DNA of 64,000 bases from Stenotrophomonas maltophilia (GCF_002799155.1 NZ_NERD01000002.1:1860001-1924000), one strand, 5' to 3'. Positions 52,886 through 61,920 are shown, counted from the first letter of the stretch. The notes: generated by a model from the letters alone, not told the origin. Program-made: numbers and translations.

Positions 52886-53812
52886 CTAAGGTTCGTCCAA
52901 CGCCCCGAAACGCTCGGCGAGGTAATCGATCAACGCACGCACCGCAGGCAACAGGCCGCGTCGCGACGGGAACACCGCGTGCACGATGCCGTGCCTGGGC
53001 ACCCACTCCGGCAGCACCGGCACCAGCGCCCCGCTCTCCAGCTCATCGGTGATCATCATCCGCGGCAGCATCAACAACCCGACCCCGGCCACCGCGGCAG
53101 CGCGCAGCGCGATCATGTCGTCACTGACGAGGCGCGGGCGGTGATGCACGCCGGCCTGCACGTCGTCCGGCCCGGTGTATTCCCAGGCATGCTGCTGGCT
53201 GGGCGATGCCAGATCGACGGTCGGCATCATCGCCAGGTCGGCCGGCACCAGCGGCGTGCCGAACCGTTCCAGCAGGGCCGGGCTGGCACTGGTGCACCAG
53301 ACCCGGCGCGCCAGCACGCGCACCACCAGGTCGCTGTCCTCCAGCGGCGGCGGCCGCACCCTTATCGCCACATCCACGCCCTCGCCCACCACGTCCACGC
53401 GGCGGTTGGTGGCATCCAGCTGCACCGTGACCTGCGGGTGCAGGGCCAGGAAGTCGGCCAGCATGGGCCCGATGCGCGCGTGCAGGATCGCGATCGGGCA
53501 CGCCAGGCGGATCGTGCCGCGCGGCTCGGCGCGCGACATCGCGATGGCTTCTTCGGCTGCTTCGGCCTCGACCAGCATTGCCTTGCAGTGGCGGTAGTAG
53601 TCCTGGCCGACTTCGGTGACTGAAAAGCGCCGCGTCGAACGCTGGATCAGGCGCACGCCCAGGCGCTCCTCCAGCAGCGCGATGCGCCGGCTCAGCTTCG
53701 ACTTGGGCATGGCCAGCGCCCGGCCAGCCTGCGAAAAGCCGCCGTGCTCGACCACCATGGCGAAGTAGAACAGGTCGTTGAGGTCACAACGGCGGATATC
53801 TGCGATGAACAC
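52886..53812 (-). CDS. LysR family transcriptional regulator next to pirin
   Basis: This 308-residue LysR protein has the HTH at about residues 8-60 (FYFAMVVEHGGFSQAGRALAMPKSKLSRRIALLEERLG) and a substrate-binding domain. The start is GTG 53812, with AGGAGA 7 nt upstream; the frame above is not supported. It is divergent from the pirin gene with a 151-bp gap and probably controls that cluster. The CMD-like pattern (pirin, isochorismatases, OsmC) is seen with this LysR type in other proteobacteria. Confidence 0.86.
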   Translation of the reverse strand: MFIADIRRCDLNDLFYFAMVVEHGGFSQAGRALAMPKSKLSRRIALLEERLGVRLIQRSTRRFSVTEVGQDYYRHCKAMLVEAEAAEEAIAMSRAEPRGTIRLACPIAILHARIGPMLADFLALHPQVTVQLDATNRRVDVVGEGVDVAIRVRPPPLEDSDLVVRVLARRVWCTSASPALLERFGTPLVPADLAMMPTVDLASPSQQHAWEYTGPDDVQAGVHHRPRLVSDDMIALRAAAVAGVGLLMLPRMMITDELESGALVPVLPEWVPRHGIVHAVFPSRRGLLPAVRALIDYLAERFGALDEP

Positions 53813-53963
53813 GGGCGATCTCCTATGGCGGCGCAATGCCTGCACCATTGTTCACCTGATAGGACTATGACGGCAAATATTGGCGTCTACTGGCCCCATT
53901 GTCGCGGCGATACCTTCTTTGCAACGAAGAACAGCGGCCGGCAGCCCCGGCCAGGAGATCGCC

Positions 53964-54830
53964 ATGAAGCGTGTCACCGGTACCTACAGCGCCCCTCGCC
54001 CGCATTGGGTTGGCGACGGATTCCCCGCCCGCTCGATGTTTTCCTACAACACCCATGGCCAGCACCTGAGCCCGTTCCTGCTGCTGGACTATGCCGGTCC
54101 GTACACCTTCGCCCCCAGCGATACCCCGCGTGGGGTCGGCCAGCATCCGCACCGCGGTTTCGAGACGGTCACCATCGTCTATGAGGGCGAGGTCGCCCAC
54201 CGCGATTCGACCGGGGCCGGCGGCACCATCGGCCCGGGTGACGTGCAGTGGATGACGGCTGCCTCCGGCATCCTCCACGAGGAATTCCACACGCCGGCAT
54301 TCAGCAAGCGCGGCGGCACGCTGGACATGGTCCAGCTGTGGGTCAACCTGCCGGCGCGGGACAAGATGGGCGCACCGGGCTACCAGACCCTGCTCGACGC
54401 AGAGATCCCCTCGGTGGATCTACCCGATGGCGCCGGCCGCGTGCGTGTCATCGCGGGCCGCTTCGACGGCCACGCCGGTCCGGCACGTACCCACACGCCG
54501 ATGGATGTCTGGGACATCCGCCTGCGGCAGGGCCACCACGCCGAACTGCCGGTGGCCGATGGCCGCACGCTGGCGGTGGTGGTGCTGAAGGGCACGGTCC
54601 GGATCAACGGCGGCCAACCGGTCGGCGAAGCACAGCTGGTCACCTTCGACCGCAACGGCGAGGACGTGTTCGTCGACGCCGACAGCGACGCCACCCTGCT
54701 GCTGCTCAGCGGCGAGCCGATCGACGAGCCGGTGGTGGGCTACGGCCCGTTCGTGATGAACAGCCAGACCGAGATCGCACAGGCGGTCAACGACTTCAAC
54801 AGCGGCCGTTTCGGCCAGATCGCGCACTGA
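53964..54830 (+). CDS. Pirin family protein
   Basis: The 288-residue protein has the bicupin fold of pirins. The metal-binding set is visible in HPHRGFETVT (His 56-58 region), and HEEFH near residues 101-105. A ribosome binding site GGAG precedes ATG 53964. Bacterial pirins such as YhhW act as quercetinases or interact with enzymes of central metabolism. It is the first gene of a plus-strand cluster with two isochorismatase-like proteins. Confidence 0.9.
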   Translation: MKRVTGTYSAPRPHWVGDGFPARSMFSYNTHGQHLSPFLLLDYAGPYTFAPSDTPRGVGQHPHRGFETVTIVYEGEVAHRDSTGAGGTIGPGDVQWMTAASGILHEEFHTPAFSKRGGTLDMVQLWVNLPARDKMGAPGYQTLLDAEIPSVDLPDGAGRVRVIAGRFDGHAGPARTHTPMDVWDIRLRQGHHAELPVADGRTLAVVVLKGTVRINGGQPVGEAQLVTFDRNGEDVFVDADSDATLLLLSGEPIDEPVVGYGPFVMNSQTEIAQAVNDFNSGRFGQIAH

Positions 54831-54838
54831 GCGCTTCC

Positions 54839-54864
54839 GCGCGGCGGGCGATGACCCGCCGCGC
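54839..54864. other. Strong hairpin between pirin and isochorismatase genes
   Basis: A perfect 10-bp stem (GCGCGGCGGG against CCCGCCGCGC) with a 6-nt loop lies 8 bp after the pirin stop. There is no T-run, so it may stabilise the pirin mRNA or lower readthrough. It is not a SMAG element. Confidence 0.6.
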
Positions 54865-54901
54865 CAATGGGCCATCGCCCACCTTCCCCAGGAGACTGAT
54901 C

Positions 54902-55582
54902 ATGAGTACCCCCGCCAACTTCAACGGTGCCCGCCCGGTGATCGACCCGGACAACGCCGCGATGCTGCTGATCGACCACCAGAGCGGCCTGTTCCAGACC
55001 ATCGGTGACATGCCGTTCACCAGCGTGCGCGCCCACGCCACGGCGCTGGCGAAGATGGCCACGCTGGCCAGGATGCCGGTGATCACCACCGCCTCGGTCC
55101 CACAGGGTCCGAACGGGCCGCTGATTCCGGAGATTCACGAGGCTGCACCGCATGCGCAGTACGTGGCACGCAAGGGCGAGATCAACGCCTGGGACAACCC
55201 GGAATTCGTTGCCGCAGTGAAGGCTACTGGCCGCAAGCAGCTGATCATCGCCGGCACCATCACCAGCGTGTGCATGGCATTCCCGTCGATCGCCGCCGTG
55301 GCCGATGGCTACCAGGTGTTCGCGGTGATCGATGCCTCGGGCACCTATTCGAAGATGGCCGAAGAGATCACCCTGGCCCGCGTGGTGCAGGCCGGCGTGG
55401 TGCCGATGGACACCGCCGCGGTGGCCTCGGAGATCCAGCGCAGCTGGAACCGCGACGATGCCCAGCAATGGGCCGAGGTCTACACGAAGATCTTCCCGAA
55501 CTACCAGCTGCTGATCGAAAGCTACCTGAAGGCGCAGGACGTGCAGAAGAACCACGAGCAGCTGGATTCGCAGCGCAGCTGA
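54902..55582 (+). CDS. Isochorismatase family hydrolase, YcaC-like
   Basis: This 226-residue cysteine hydrolase has the YcaC/isochorismatase catalytic set: Asp in MLLIDHQSG, Lys in VARKGEINAWD and Cys in TITSVCMAFPS. Octameric YcaC-like proteins are common and their substrates are unknown. AGGAG precedes the ATG at 54902. It is flanked by strong hairpins on both sides, which suggests separate mRNA processing in the cluster. Its paralogue follows 56 bp later. Confidence 0.9.
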   Translation: MSTPANFNGARPVIDPDNAAMLLIDHQSGLFQTIGDMPFTSVRAHATALAKMATLARMPVITTASVPQGPNGPLIPEIHEAAPHAQYVARKGEINAWDNPEFVAAVKATGRKQLIIAGTITSVCMAFPSIAAVADGYQVFAVIDASGTYSKMAEEITLARVVQAGVVPMDTAAVASEIQRSWNRDDAQQWAEVYTKIFPNYQLLIESYLKAQDVQKNHEQLDSQRS

Positions 55583-55594
55583 GCTGCCCCCGGG

Positions 55595-55615
55595 GTGCCG
55601 GCCCGCTGCCGGCAC
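55595..55615. other. Hairpin between the two isochorismatase-like genes
   Basis: A perfect 8-bp stem (GTGCCGGC against GCCGGCAC) with a 5-nt loop lies 13 bp after the first isochorismatase stop. No T-run follows. Confidence 0.55.
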
Positions 55616-55637
55616 TCCTCCCAACCAGAGACCCATC

Positions 55638-56279
55638 ATGTCCAGTGAACCGATCCGCGACCCGGCCAGCGACCACCTGCTGACCCCGCAGAATTCCGCC
55701 TTCATCATCATCGACTACCAGCCGGTGCAGGTGAACTCCATCGCCTCGATGGACCGCCAGCTGCTGGTCAACAACATCGTCGGCACCGCCAAGGCCGCTG
55801 TGGCTTACGGTCTGCCGATCGTGCATTCGACGGTAAACGTCAAGACCGGCCTGAACAAGCCGCCGATTCCGCAACTGCGCAAGGTGCTGGGCGACTACCC
55901 CACCTACGACCGCACCACCATCAACTCCTGGGAAGACGTCGAGTTCCGCAAGGCGGTGGAGGCCACCGGCCGCCGCAAGCTGATCATGACCGCACTGTGG
56001 ACCGAGGCCTGCCTGACTTTCCCGGCCCTGGATGCGTTGAAGGAAGGCTATGAGGTGTATGTGGTGGTCGACGCCGTTGGTGGCACTTCGCTGGCGGCGC
56101 ATGATGCCGCGTTGCGCCGCATCGAACAGGCCGGGGGCCAGCTGATCAGCGTGCCGCAGCTGTTCTGCGAGCTGCAGCGCGACTGGGCCCGCTCGGAAAC
56201 GGTGCCGGCTTTCATGAACCTCTTCATTGAAACCGGTGGTACGGCAGGCATCCAGTTCTCGTACGATCGTACCGAGTGA
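55638..56279 (+). CDS. Isochorismatase family hydrolase, second copy
   Basis: The 213-residue protein is a paralogue of its upstream neighbour. Asp in FIIIDYQPVQ and Cys in LWTEACLTFPALDAL are kept. At the position of the catalytic Lys the sequence reads YDRTTINSWE, where Arg replaces Lys by my alignment. This may change substrate or activity. A perfect terminator follows 7 bp after its stop, so it ends the pirin cluster transcript. Confidence 0.88.
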   Translation: MSSEPIRDPASDHLLTPQNSAFIIIDYQPVQVNSIASMDRQLLVNNIVGTAKAAVAYGLPIVHSTVNVKTGLNKPPIPQLRKVLGDYPTYDRTTINSWEDVEFRKAVEATGRRKLIMTALWTEACLTFPALDALKEGYEVYVVVDAVGGTSLAAHDAALRRIEQAGGQLISVPQLFCELQRDWARSETVPAFMNLFIETGGTAGIQFSYDRTE

Positions 56280-56285
56280 TTGGGT

Positions 56286-56317
56286 GGCGGCGCCGGTTCT
56301 GGCTGGCGCCGCCTTTT
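56286..56317 (+). terminator. Rho-independent terminator after the second isochorismatase gene
   Basis: A perfect 9-bp stem (GGCGGCGCC against GGCGCCGCC) with a 10-nt loop is followed by TTTT at 56314-56317. It lies 7 bp after the TGA at 56279. Confidence 0.8.
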
Positions 56318-56323
56318 GGAGCA

Positions 56324-56340
56324 GTCGAGCATGGCTCGAC
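56324..56340. repeat. Short SMAG-like palindrome
   Basis: A perfect 7-bp stem (GTCGAGC against GCTCGAC, loop ATG) is followed by GCTATAG, which could be a variant GTAG-like head. It lies between the terminator and the OsmC gene. Confidence 0.5.
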
Positions 56341-56363
56341 GCTATAGACAGATGGAGACTTCG

Positions 56364-56762
56364 ATGGCCTACGCGCGCATTGTTTCGACCGGCGACAACT
56401 ACCTGCACCACGTCAGCAATGGCAGCTTTGATGTGGATGCGGACGAGCCTGCATCGCTGGGCGGCCAGGGCAAGGGCTTCGCGCCCTTCGATCTGTACCT
56501 GGCCTCGCTGGCCGCCTGTACCGCCATCACCCTGCGCATGTATGCGCAGCGCAAGGGCTGGGAACTGGGTGAGTTCCATGCCGAGCTGCGTTCGGAACGC
56601 GACGCGGATGGACGCTTCCATGTGCACCGCGTGCTGCATGCCAGCGCCGAATTGAGCGATGCGCAATGGCAGCGCCTGCTGGAAGTGGTGGAGAAGACTC
56701 CAGTGACCCTGGTGATGCGCGAGGGCGCGCGCATCACCAGCGAACGCGGGGTGGCAGCGTAA
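56364..56762 (+). CDS. OsmC family protein
   Basis: The 132-residue protein resembles OsmC/Ohr-like peroxiredoxins; a Cys follows an LASLAACTAITLRM segment, and the domain layout is typical. I chose ATG 56364 with GGAGA upstream; an in-frame ATG 12 bp earlier is less likely. In the OsmC family one Cys in this region plus a second downstream usually gives thiol peroxidase activity; here only one clear redox Cys is seen, so it may be a non-peroxidatic relative. It is separated from the isochorismatase by a terminator. Confidence 0.85.
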   Translation: MAYARIVSTGDNYLHHVSNGSFDVDADEPASLGGQGKGFAPFDLYLASLAACTAITLRMYAQRKGWELGEFHAELRSERDADGRFHVHRVLHASAELSDAQWQRLLEVVEKTPVTLVMREGARITSERGVAA

Positions 56763-56766
56763 CCCC

Positions 56767-56789
56767 ATGCACGCAGGGCGTGGATCTAC
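56767..56789 (-). repeat. SMAG-like GTAG palindrome
   Basis: On the minus strand it reads GTAGATCCACGC-CCT-GCGTGCAT, where 7 of 8 stem pairs match. It fills the gap between the convergent OsmC and Phd-like genes. Confidence 0.6.
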
Positions 56790-56790
56790 A

Positions 56791-57120
56791 TCAGCGCCGC
56801 GAGTGCAGCACGGTGCGCTGGCGCATCGCGTTGAATTCCTGCTCCACCTGCTGGATGTCTTCTGCCTGAAAACCGGCCGCATCCAGCAGCTGGTCGGCGG
56901 CGGCGGCGGCCAGCGGATCATCGTCACGCTGACGCCAGCAGCGCGCCGGCAGGAAATAGCCCACTTCGCTGCGCCCGCGCATGATCACCACCGGCCGGCC
57001 CGCATACAGCAGGAACTCGGCCAGGTGCTGGCGCAGCCCCTCCACCGAGACGTAGGCCGGCCCGATGCCCAGCGACTGGCTGGACGGTTCGGGACTCTCG
57101 AACAGCTTGCGACGGCTCAT
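56791..57120 (-). CDS. Orphan Phd-like protein
   Basis: This 109-residue protein has a Phd/YefM-like core (PAYVSVEGLRQHLAEFLLYAGRPVVIMRGRSEVGYFLPA) similar in layout to antitoxin DNA-binding domains. No toxin gene is next to it. A C-terminal helix (about residues 75-109) could bind a partner. It follows the porin gene after about 98 bp on the same strand and could be a regulator of the porin-TonB operon or a solitary antitoxin. Confidence 0.65.
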   Translation of the reverse strand: MSRRKLFESPEPSSQSLGIGPAYVSVEGLRQHLAEFLLYAGRPVVIMRGRSEVGYFLPARCWRQRDDDPLAAAAADQLLDAAGFQAEDIQQVEQEFNAMRQRTVLHSRR

Positions 57121-57218
57121 CCACTCCTCCTTTTGAACAACGCGTGGTCTCCTTTCCTTAGACGGGCGCATCGCTGCGCCCCCGCCACGCGCTACGTGAA
57201 CCGAATCACGCCCGCCAC

Positions 57219-58964
57219 TCAGAAGCCGGTGTTGAACTCCAGCTGGAACACGTCGATCGACAGCGGTGCCCCGGATACTTCCTTGGCCGCCATCCACTTG
57301 CCGCTGATCCAGCTGCGCGCATCCAGCGCATAGGCGCCGCCCACGTAATAGCCACGGGCGTTGGTGCCGCCCAGGTGGAAGTTCGAATCGTTGTAGGCGT
57401 CGGGCAACGCGTCGGCCTCGATGTGCTTGTAGCCCAGCAATGCCTGCCATTGGCCCTTCTCCTTCAGCTCGGTGGCGCCGAAGGTGGCCTGCAGCATCCA
57501 GGCGGTGTCGCCGCTGCGGAAGGTATCGATGCTGGCGGTGCCGCCGGCGCCGTAGTTGTTGACGATGCCGCCGTTGGCGCGGTTGAACATGGCCTGCTTG
57601 TCGTAGGCCAGGTTGCGGATGTAGTCGCCATCCAGGCGCAGACCGACGCCCTGCGCCAGCTGCGTATCCCAGCGCAGGTTGAGCGTGGCCAGGCGGAATG
57701 CCGAGGCCAGGCCGACATACTGCGGGGTTGGCGTGTTGGCCGGATCCAGCGGATTGCGCGCGATGTCGCGGATCAGCATCAGGGTGTTGCCCTTCTGCAT
57801 GAACGCCGGGCGCGACCAATCGGTGTCGCAGCCATCGACGCCCGAGAACAACGCGCACGGCGACGACAGCCGACCACTGATGTTCTTGAAGTCGTAGTAG
57901 CCCAGCGCTGCGCGCAGCGAATTTTCGTCGTTGAAGCGCCAGTCCACGCCCACCTGCGCACCGGAAAGCCACTTGTTTTCGTTGGGCGTCTTGACCTGGT
58001 TGCGGTTCGGCGAATTGTCGGAGGTGTACTCCAGCGGCACCACCGCGAGGTTGCCGAACAGATCAACGTCGCCACCGTCGAAGTCATGCTTCAGGTTGGC
58101 GGAAAGGCCGTCGAAGTTGAGGTCGTTGGAGAACAGCGTATCGCTGGTCCAGAACGGATTGCCGAAGCGGCCACCGCGCACCGTCACCCAGTCGGCCGGA
58201 GCATAGGCAAGCCAGGCCTGGTCCAGCCACACGTCCTTCTTGCTCAGGCCACCGCCCAGCTGCTCGGTGGTCGACACCGGGCCATTGCTGCTGCCGCTGG
58301 CCAGGCGCACGCCGGCCGTGGTGTGCTGTCCGATCATCGCCTCGATGCCGAGGCGGGCGCGGATGCGCCACAGGTTGCGGCGGTCCTGGCGGGTGTTCAA
58401 CAAGGGCGGCAACTGCAGGTTGGTGTTGCTGTTCGTATCGAAGCCGCTGCCGGAGTTGATCGACGCCCAGTTGCTCACGATATCGCTGTTGCGCTCGGAG
58501 TAGAAGCGCGACTCGCTGCGCACGCGCACATCACCGGTGACCTTGATGCGCTTGGTCCACTCGGCCACTTCGTTGGGTGCCGCCCAGCCTTCGGACTTCG
58601 CCTGCGCCATCACGTCCTGGCGCACCTCGTCACGGATGCCGTCACGCACGCTCTGCGGCACGTAGGGCACGCGCACGTCGCCGGCTTCCAGGGCCACGCC
58701 ACCACTGGCGGCCGCGCTGCCAGTGGCTGCAGTGCGCTGTGCGGCCGCGGCCTCGGCTTCGGCCTGCACCAGCAGTGCCTGGCCATCTTCGGGTTTCAGT
58801 GCACCGCTGGCGATCAGGCCCTTGATCAGCTTGACCATGGTGGTTTCGGCGGCCATCGCACCGGCCGGGGCAGCCAGGCTGAGCAGCACGGCACAGCACA
58901 GCAGCGCCCGTCGGGCCGGCCGCGGGCGGCGGGAGTCGGTTCGTGCGCGGACGTGGTCGTTCAT
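57219..58964 (-). CDS. Putative outer-membrane porin
   Basis: The 581-residue protein has a signal peptide (to about residue 40), an N-terminal periplasmic part with coiled-coil-like helix (ETTMVKLIKGLIASGALKPEDGQALLVQAEAEA) and a 16-18-strand barrel ending LEFNTGF. This is the putative porin family seen beside ExbBD-TonB genes in Xanthomonadaceae. I chose ATG 58964; an in-frame ATG at 58976 is also open. It is the last major gene of a five-gene operon (TpsB, ExbB fusion, ExbD, TonB, porin). Confidence 0.82.
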   Translation of the reverse strand: MNDHVRARTDSRRPRPARRALLCCAVLLSLAAPAGAMAAETTMVKLIKGLIASGALKPEDGQALLVQAEAEAAAAQRTAATGSAAASGGVALEAGDVRVPYVPQSVRDGIRDEVRQDVMAQAKSEGWAAPNEVAEWTKRIKVTGDVRVRSESRFYSERNSDIVSNWASINSGSGFDTNSNTNLQLPPLLNTRQDRRNLWRIRARLGIEAMIGQHTTAGVRLASGSSNGPVSTTEQLGGGLSKKDVWLDQAWLAYAPADWVTVRGGRFGNPFWTSDTLFSNDLNFDGLSANLKHDFDGGDVDLFGNLAVVPLEYTSDNSPNRNQVKTPNENKWLSGAQVGVDWRFNDENSLRAALGYYDFKNISGRLSSPCALFSGVDGCDTDWSRPAFMQKGNTLMLIRDIARNPLDPANTPTPQYVGLASAFRLATLNLRWDTQLAQGVGLRLDGDYIRNLAYDKQAMFNRANGGIVNNYGAGGTASIDTFRSGDTAWMLQATFGATELKEKGQWQALLGYKHIEADALPDAYNDSNFHLGGTNARGYYVGGAYALDARSWISGKWMAAKEVSGAPLSIDVFQLEFNTGF

Positions 58965-59006
58965 CACGGTTCTCATCGAAAGAAGGGAAATCACGGAGGT
59001 CGGGAA

Positions 59007-59708
59007 TCAGGCCCCGGGCCGGCGGCCCTGGATCAGCACGCGGGCGGGGAAATCGAGCGACGGCGGCGGTGCCTGGTCGACCTTGCCGATGCGGCGCAGG
59101 GCGTCGAGCACGGCCGCGTCGGCCTCCTCGTTGCCACTGCCGCGCACCAGCTCGACCTTCTCCAGGCGGCCGTCATTGGCCAGCCACACGTTCACCTGCA
59201 GCTGGAACGCCAGGCGCTTGACCTTGTCGTCGCGCGAGATCGCCTGCTGCATCAGGTAGCCGAGGTAGCGCCCATAGGTGGCATTGCCGGCGCCACCACG
59301 GCCAACGCCGGACGATCCGCCACCACTGCCGGACTGGATGCCGAAGTTGTCACCGCCGGCCTGCGCATCGGCGTTCATCGTCACCGGATCGGCGTTGTCC
59401 GGCGTCGGCGTCGGCTCTTCGGCCGGCGTCGGCTGATCCAGCGGCTCCGGCTCGGGCATCGTCTCCTCCGGCGGCGTTTCTGGTTCCGGCGGCTTTTCCG
59501 GCGGCGGCGGCGGCGGCGGAGGGGGCGGCGGCAGCGCCAGCATCGGCGGCTGCACCACCGGCCGGCGGGTACTGGCAGTGTCCTTGAACAGCAGCCACCA
59601 CACCGCGATGCCGAGCACCAGCAACGCAGCCAGCACCAGCGCGACGGTCACCAGCAACTGGCGGCCGCGCATGCCGGGCTCGGGCCGGGGGGGTTGATGG
59701 GCCGTCAT
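59007..59708 (-). CDS. TonB family protein
   Basis: This 233-residue protein has one N-terminal helix (residues 20-42), a long Pro/Glu-rich periplasmic stretch (about 55-105, with a run of prolines and PEPETPPEETMPEPEPLD) and a C-terminal TonB domain (about 150-230, YLGYLMQQAISRDDKVKRLAFQLQVNVWLANDGRLEKVELVRGSG). It should connect ExbB-ExbD in the inner membrane to a partner in the outer membrane, here the porin or TpsB-like barrel. It is 4 bp from the ExbD gene. Confidence 0.88.
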   Translation of the reverse strand: MTAHQPPRPEPGMRGRQLLVTVALVLAALLVLGIAVWWLLFKDTASTRRPVVQPPMLALPPPPPPPPPPPEKPPEPETPPEETMPEPEPLDQPTPAEEPTPTPDNADPVTMNADAQAGGDNFGIQSGSGGGSSGVGRGGAGNATYGRYLGYLMQQAISRDDKVKRLAFQLQVNVWLANDGRLEKVELVRGSGNEEADAAVLDALRRIGKVDQAPPPSLDFPARVLIQGRRPGA

Positions 59709-59711
59709 GCC

Positions 59712-60125
59712 TCAGCCCTGTGCCTTGCCGGTGACCAGGCCGACCTGGGCCAGCTCCAGCCGCCGCAGCAGGTCCAGCACCTCGACCACGCGCGCGTACT
59801 GCACCTGCGCATCCCCGCGCACGATCACCGGGAAGTCCGGCGTGGTCGCGCGCTCGGTGCGCAGGCGATCCTCCAGCTCGGCCATGGTCACCGGATACGC
59901 ATCCAGGAACACCTGGCCGCTGGGGTCGATGGTGATTGCCTTGGTCTTCGGCTTCTCCAATGCGACGCTGTTGCTGGCCTTCGGCAGGTTGACCTCGATG
60001 CCGGGGATGGAGGCGTTGCTGGTCAGGATGAAGATCACCAGCACCACCAGCAGCACATCGACGAAGGGCGTCACGTTGATGCCCTTCTCGCGCTTCTTGA
60101 TGCCGAACTTCGCCTTCTGGCCCAT
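59712..60125 (-). CDS. exbD: ExbD biopolymer transport protein
   Basis: The 137-residue protein has the ExbD/TolR pattern: one helix (about residues 18-36) with the functional Asp in NVTPFVDVLLVVLVIFILTS and a small periplasmic domain (about 45-135). The start at 60125 is ATG in the ExbB gap of 10 bp. It should pair with the ExbB-DUF2341 fusion encoded upstream. The helix motif NVTPFVDVLLVLLIIFM-like is close to standard ExbD. Confidence 0.92.
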   Translation of the reverse strand: MGQKAKFGIKKREKGINVTPFVDVLLVVLVIFILTSNASIPGIEVNLPKASNSVALEKPKTKAITIDPSGQVFLDAYPVTMAELEDRLRTERATTPDFPVIVRGDAQVQYARVVEVLDLLRRLELAQVGLVTGKAQG

Positions 60126-60135
60126 GGCGCGCCCC

Positions 60136-61920
60136 TCAGCCCTGGACCGCGGCCGGGCCGCGCCCGTCCTGCTCTTCGGCCAGGCGCGCGGCGAACTCGT
60201 CGATGAACACCGCCATGTCCGCGCCGATCGCTTCGGCACGCGCGCCCAGGTAGTTGTAACCGAACAGTGCCGGGATCGCGACGCCGAGGCCGGCGGCGGT
60301 ACACAGCAGCGCCGCGGCCATGCCCGGCGCCACCGAGTTGATGTCCACCGCGCCGGCCATCGCCGCCACCACGAACACCAGCATGATGCCGATCACGGTG
60401 CCGAACAGGCCCACGTACGGCGCACCCTCGATGGTGGTCGACAGCCAGTTCATGCGCCGCGCCATCGCCTCCTGCTCGCGCACCATCACTGCATCCATCG
60501 AGGCACGGATCGCGGCGATGGTGGCGCCACTCAGGTAACCGCTGTTGCCGTCGCGCTGGTGGCGCTGCTGCATTTCATCGATGGCCACCTGGTAGATGCG
60601 CCACAACGAGCCATCGTGCATGGCGGTCGGTGCCTTGCCCTGGCGATCCATGTCCGACAGGGTGCGCAACGGCACGCCGGACAGCTTGCCGAAGCTCTCG
60701 GTGAATACCGCATTGGCCTTGCTGGTACGGCCGAAGTGGCGGCTCTTGGCGATCATGATCGCCCACGACAGCAGCATCATCAGGCCCAGGATGGCGACCA
60801 CCACCCAGGCATCGAACGGCATCGCCTTGAGGATGAAGGCGAAGTGGCTCTGGCCGGCCGACTGCTCATCGGCACCGTAGCTGATCAGGCGCGAATCGGC
60901 ACCCTGCGCGGTGGCGTCGGCCAGCAGCAGCGCCGCCGGGCGTGCCACACGCGAGACGCGCAGCTCATCCAGCGCCCCCTCGAAGTTGGCCAGTGGCTGC
61001 GCCGCGCCCGGGGCATCGGCACCGACCACCGGCGCGCTGCCCAGCGCCGGCAGCTCGCCGCTCAGCTGGGCCACCACGCGACCGTTGAGGTACAGCTGCA
61101 ACGCGCCCTTCTCCGCGGTCAGCGCCACATGCGCCCACTGCCCTTCCGGAATCGGCTGCGCCGGCGTGCTGCGCTGGCCATTGAGCTGCACGAACGGGAC
61201 CCGGTTCTCGATGCCCAGCACCAGTTCCGAAGCGCCGTCGCGACGGGCGTAGATCGCCTGTGCGGCGTTGTTGCTGCCCGGCTTGATCCAGGCCGAAACG
61301 GTGAGCGGCGCGCCGGCTTCCTGCGCCAGCGACGCGCTGGCAGGCAGTGGCAGCGGGCCCGCACCCAGCTGCACGCCACGGCCGATCACCGAGCCTTCGG
61401 ACGGCGGCACGACGGCCCCGGCATTGTTGCCGTAGGCCGTGGTGTCGCGCGCCGGCGCATTGGCTTCGGCGAAGTGGTAGACCAGCGTGTAGTCCGGGTC
61501 GAATACCTGCTGGCCATTGCCGCTGGCCGGTGCCTTCTCATTGCCGTAGTACATCCAGATCGTCTGCGGCGCGGCTGCGCTGACTGCCGGCACGTCCACC
61601 CAGACCAGGGCCAGGCCCAGCTTGGGGTCGAACTGTTCGATCTGGTGGGCCAGCACGGTGCGGCCATCGCCCGACACGAAACGCAGGTCGTTGCCCGCAT
61701 CCTGGGTACCGTCGAAACCGAAGTTGCCGGTATGCAGGCGCAGCAGCAGCGGCGTGCGGCCCGGGTCGCCGGCCAGGCCCGCGCCCTGCGGGCCGGCGTC
61801 GACGGTGATCGGCTTGCGGTACTTCCATTCGGCCTGCCACCAATTGGCATCGGCCGCAGCAGCAGGCAACGCAACCAGCGCGGCCAGCAGCAGCAACACT
61901 CGGGAAAGCAAACGGTCCAT
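60136..61920 (-). CDS. ExbB/TolQ proton channel fused to DUF2341 and LamG-like domains
   Basis: This 594-residue protein has a signal peptide (to about residue 23), a DUF2341-type beta-rich domain (about 27-140; NWWQAEWKYRKPITVDA), a LamG/concanavalin-like domain (about 145-330) and then three ExbB/TolQ helices (about 365-390, 500-530, 540-565) with the ExbB motif PYVGLFGTVIGIMLVFV. So a glycan-binding-like module sits in the periplasm in front of the proton channel. The ribosome binding site GGAGA precedes ATG 61920. Operon order suggests a dedicated energy system for the TpsB-like barrel or porin. Confidence 0.85.
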   Translation of the reverse strand: MDRLLSRVLLLLAALVALPAAAADANWWQAEWKYRKPITVDAGPQGAGLAGDPGRTPLLLRLHTGNFGFDGTQDAGNDLRFVSGDGRTVLAHQIEQFDPKLGLALVWVDVPAVSAAAPQTIWMYYGNEKAPASGNGQQVFDPDYTLVYHFAEANAPARDTTAYGNNAGAVVPPSEGSVIGRGVQLGAGPLPLPASASLAQEAGAPLTVSAWIKPGSNNAAQAIYARRDGASELVLGIENRVPFVQLNGQRSTPAQPIPEGQWAHVALTAEKGALQLYLNGRVVAQLSGELPALGSAPVVGADAPGAAQPLANFEGALDELRVSRVARPAALLLADATAQGADSRLISYGADEQSAGQSHFAFILKAMPFDAWVVVAILGLMMLLSWAIMIAKSRHFGRTSKANAVFTESFGKLSGVPLRTLSDMDRQGKAPTAMHDGSLWRIYQVAIDEMQQRHQRDGNSGYLSGATIAAIRASMDAVMVREQEAMARRMNWLSTTIEGAPYVGLFGTVIGIMLVFVVAAMAGAVDINSVAPGMAAALLCTAAGLGVAIPALFGYNYLGARAEAIGADMAVFIDEFAARLAEEQDGRGPAAVQG

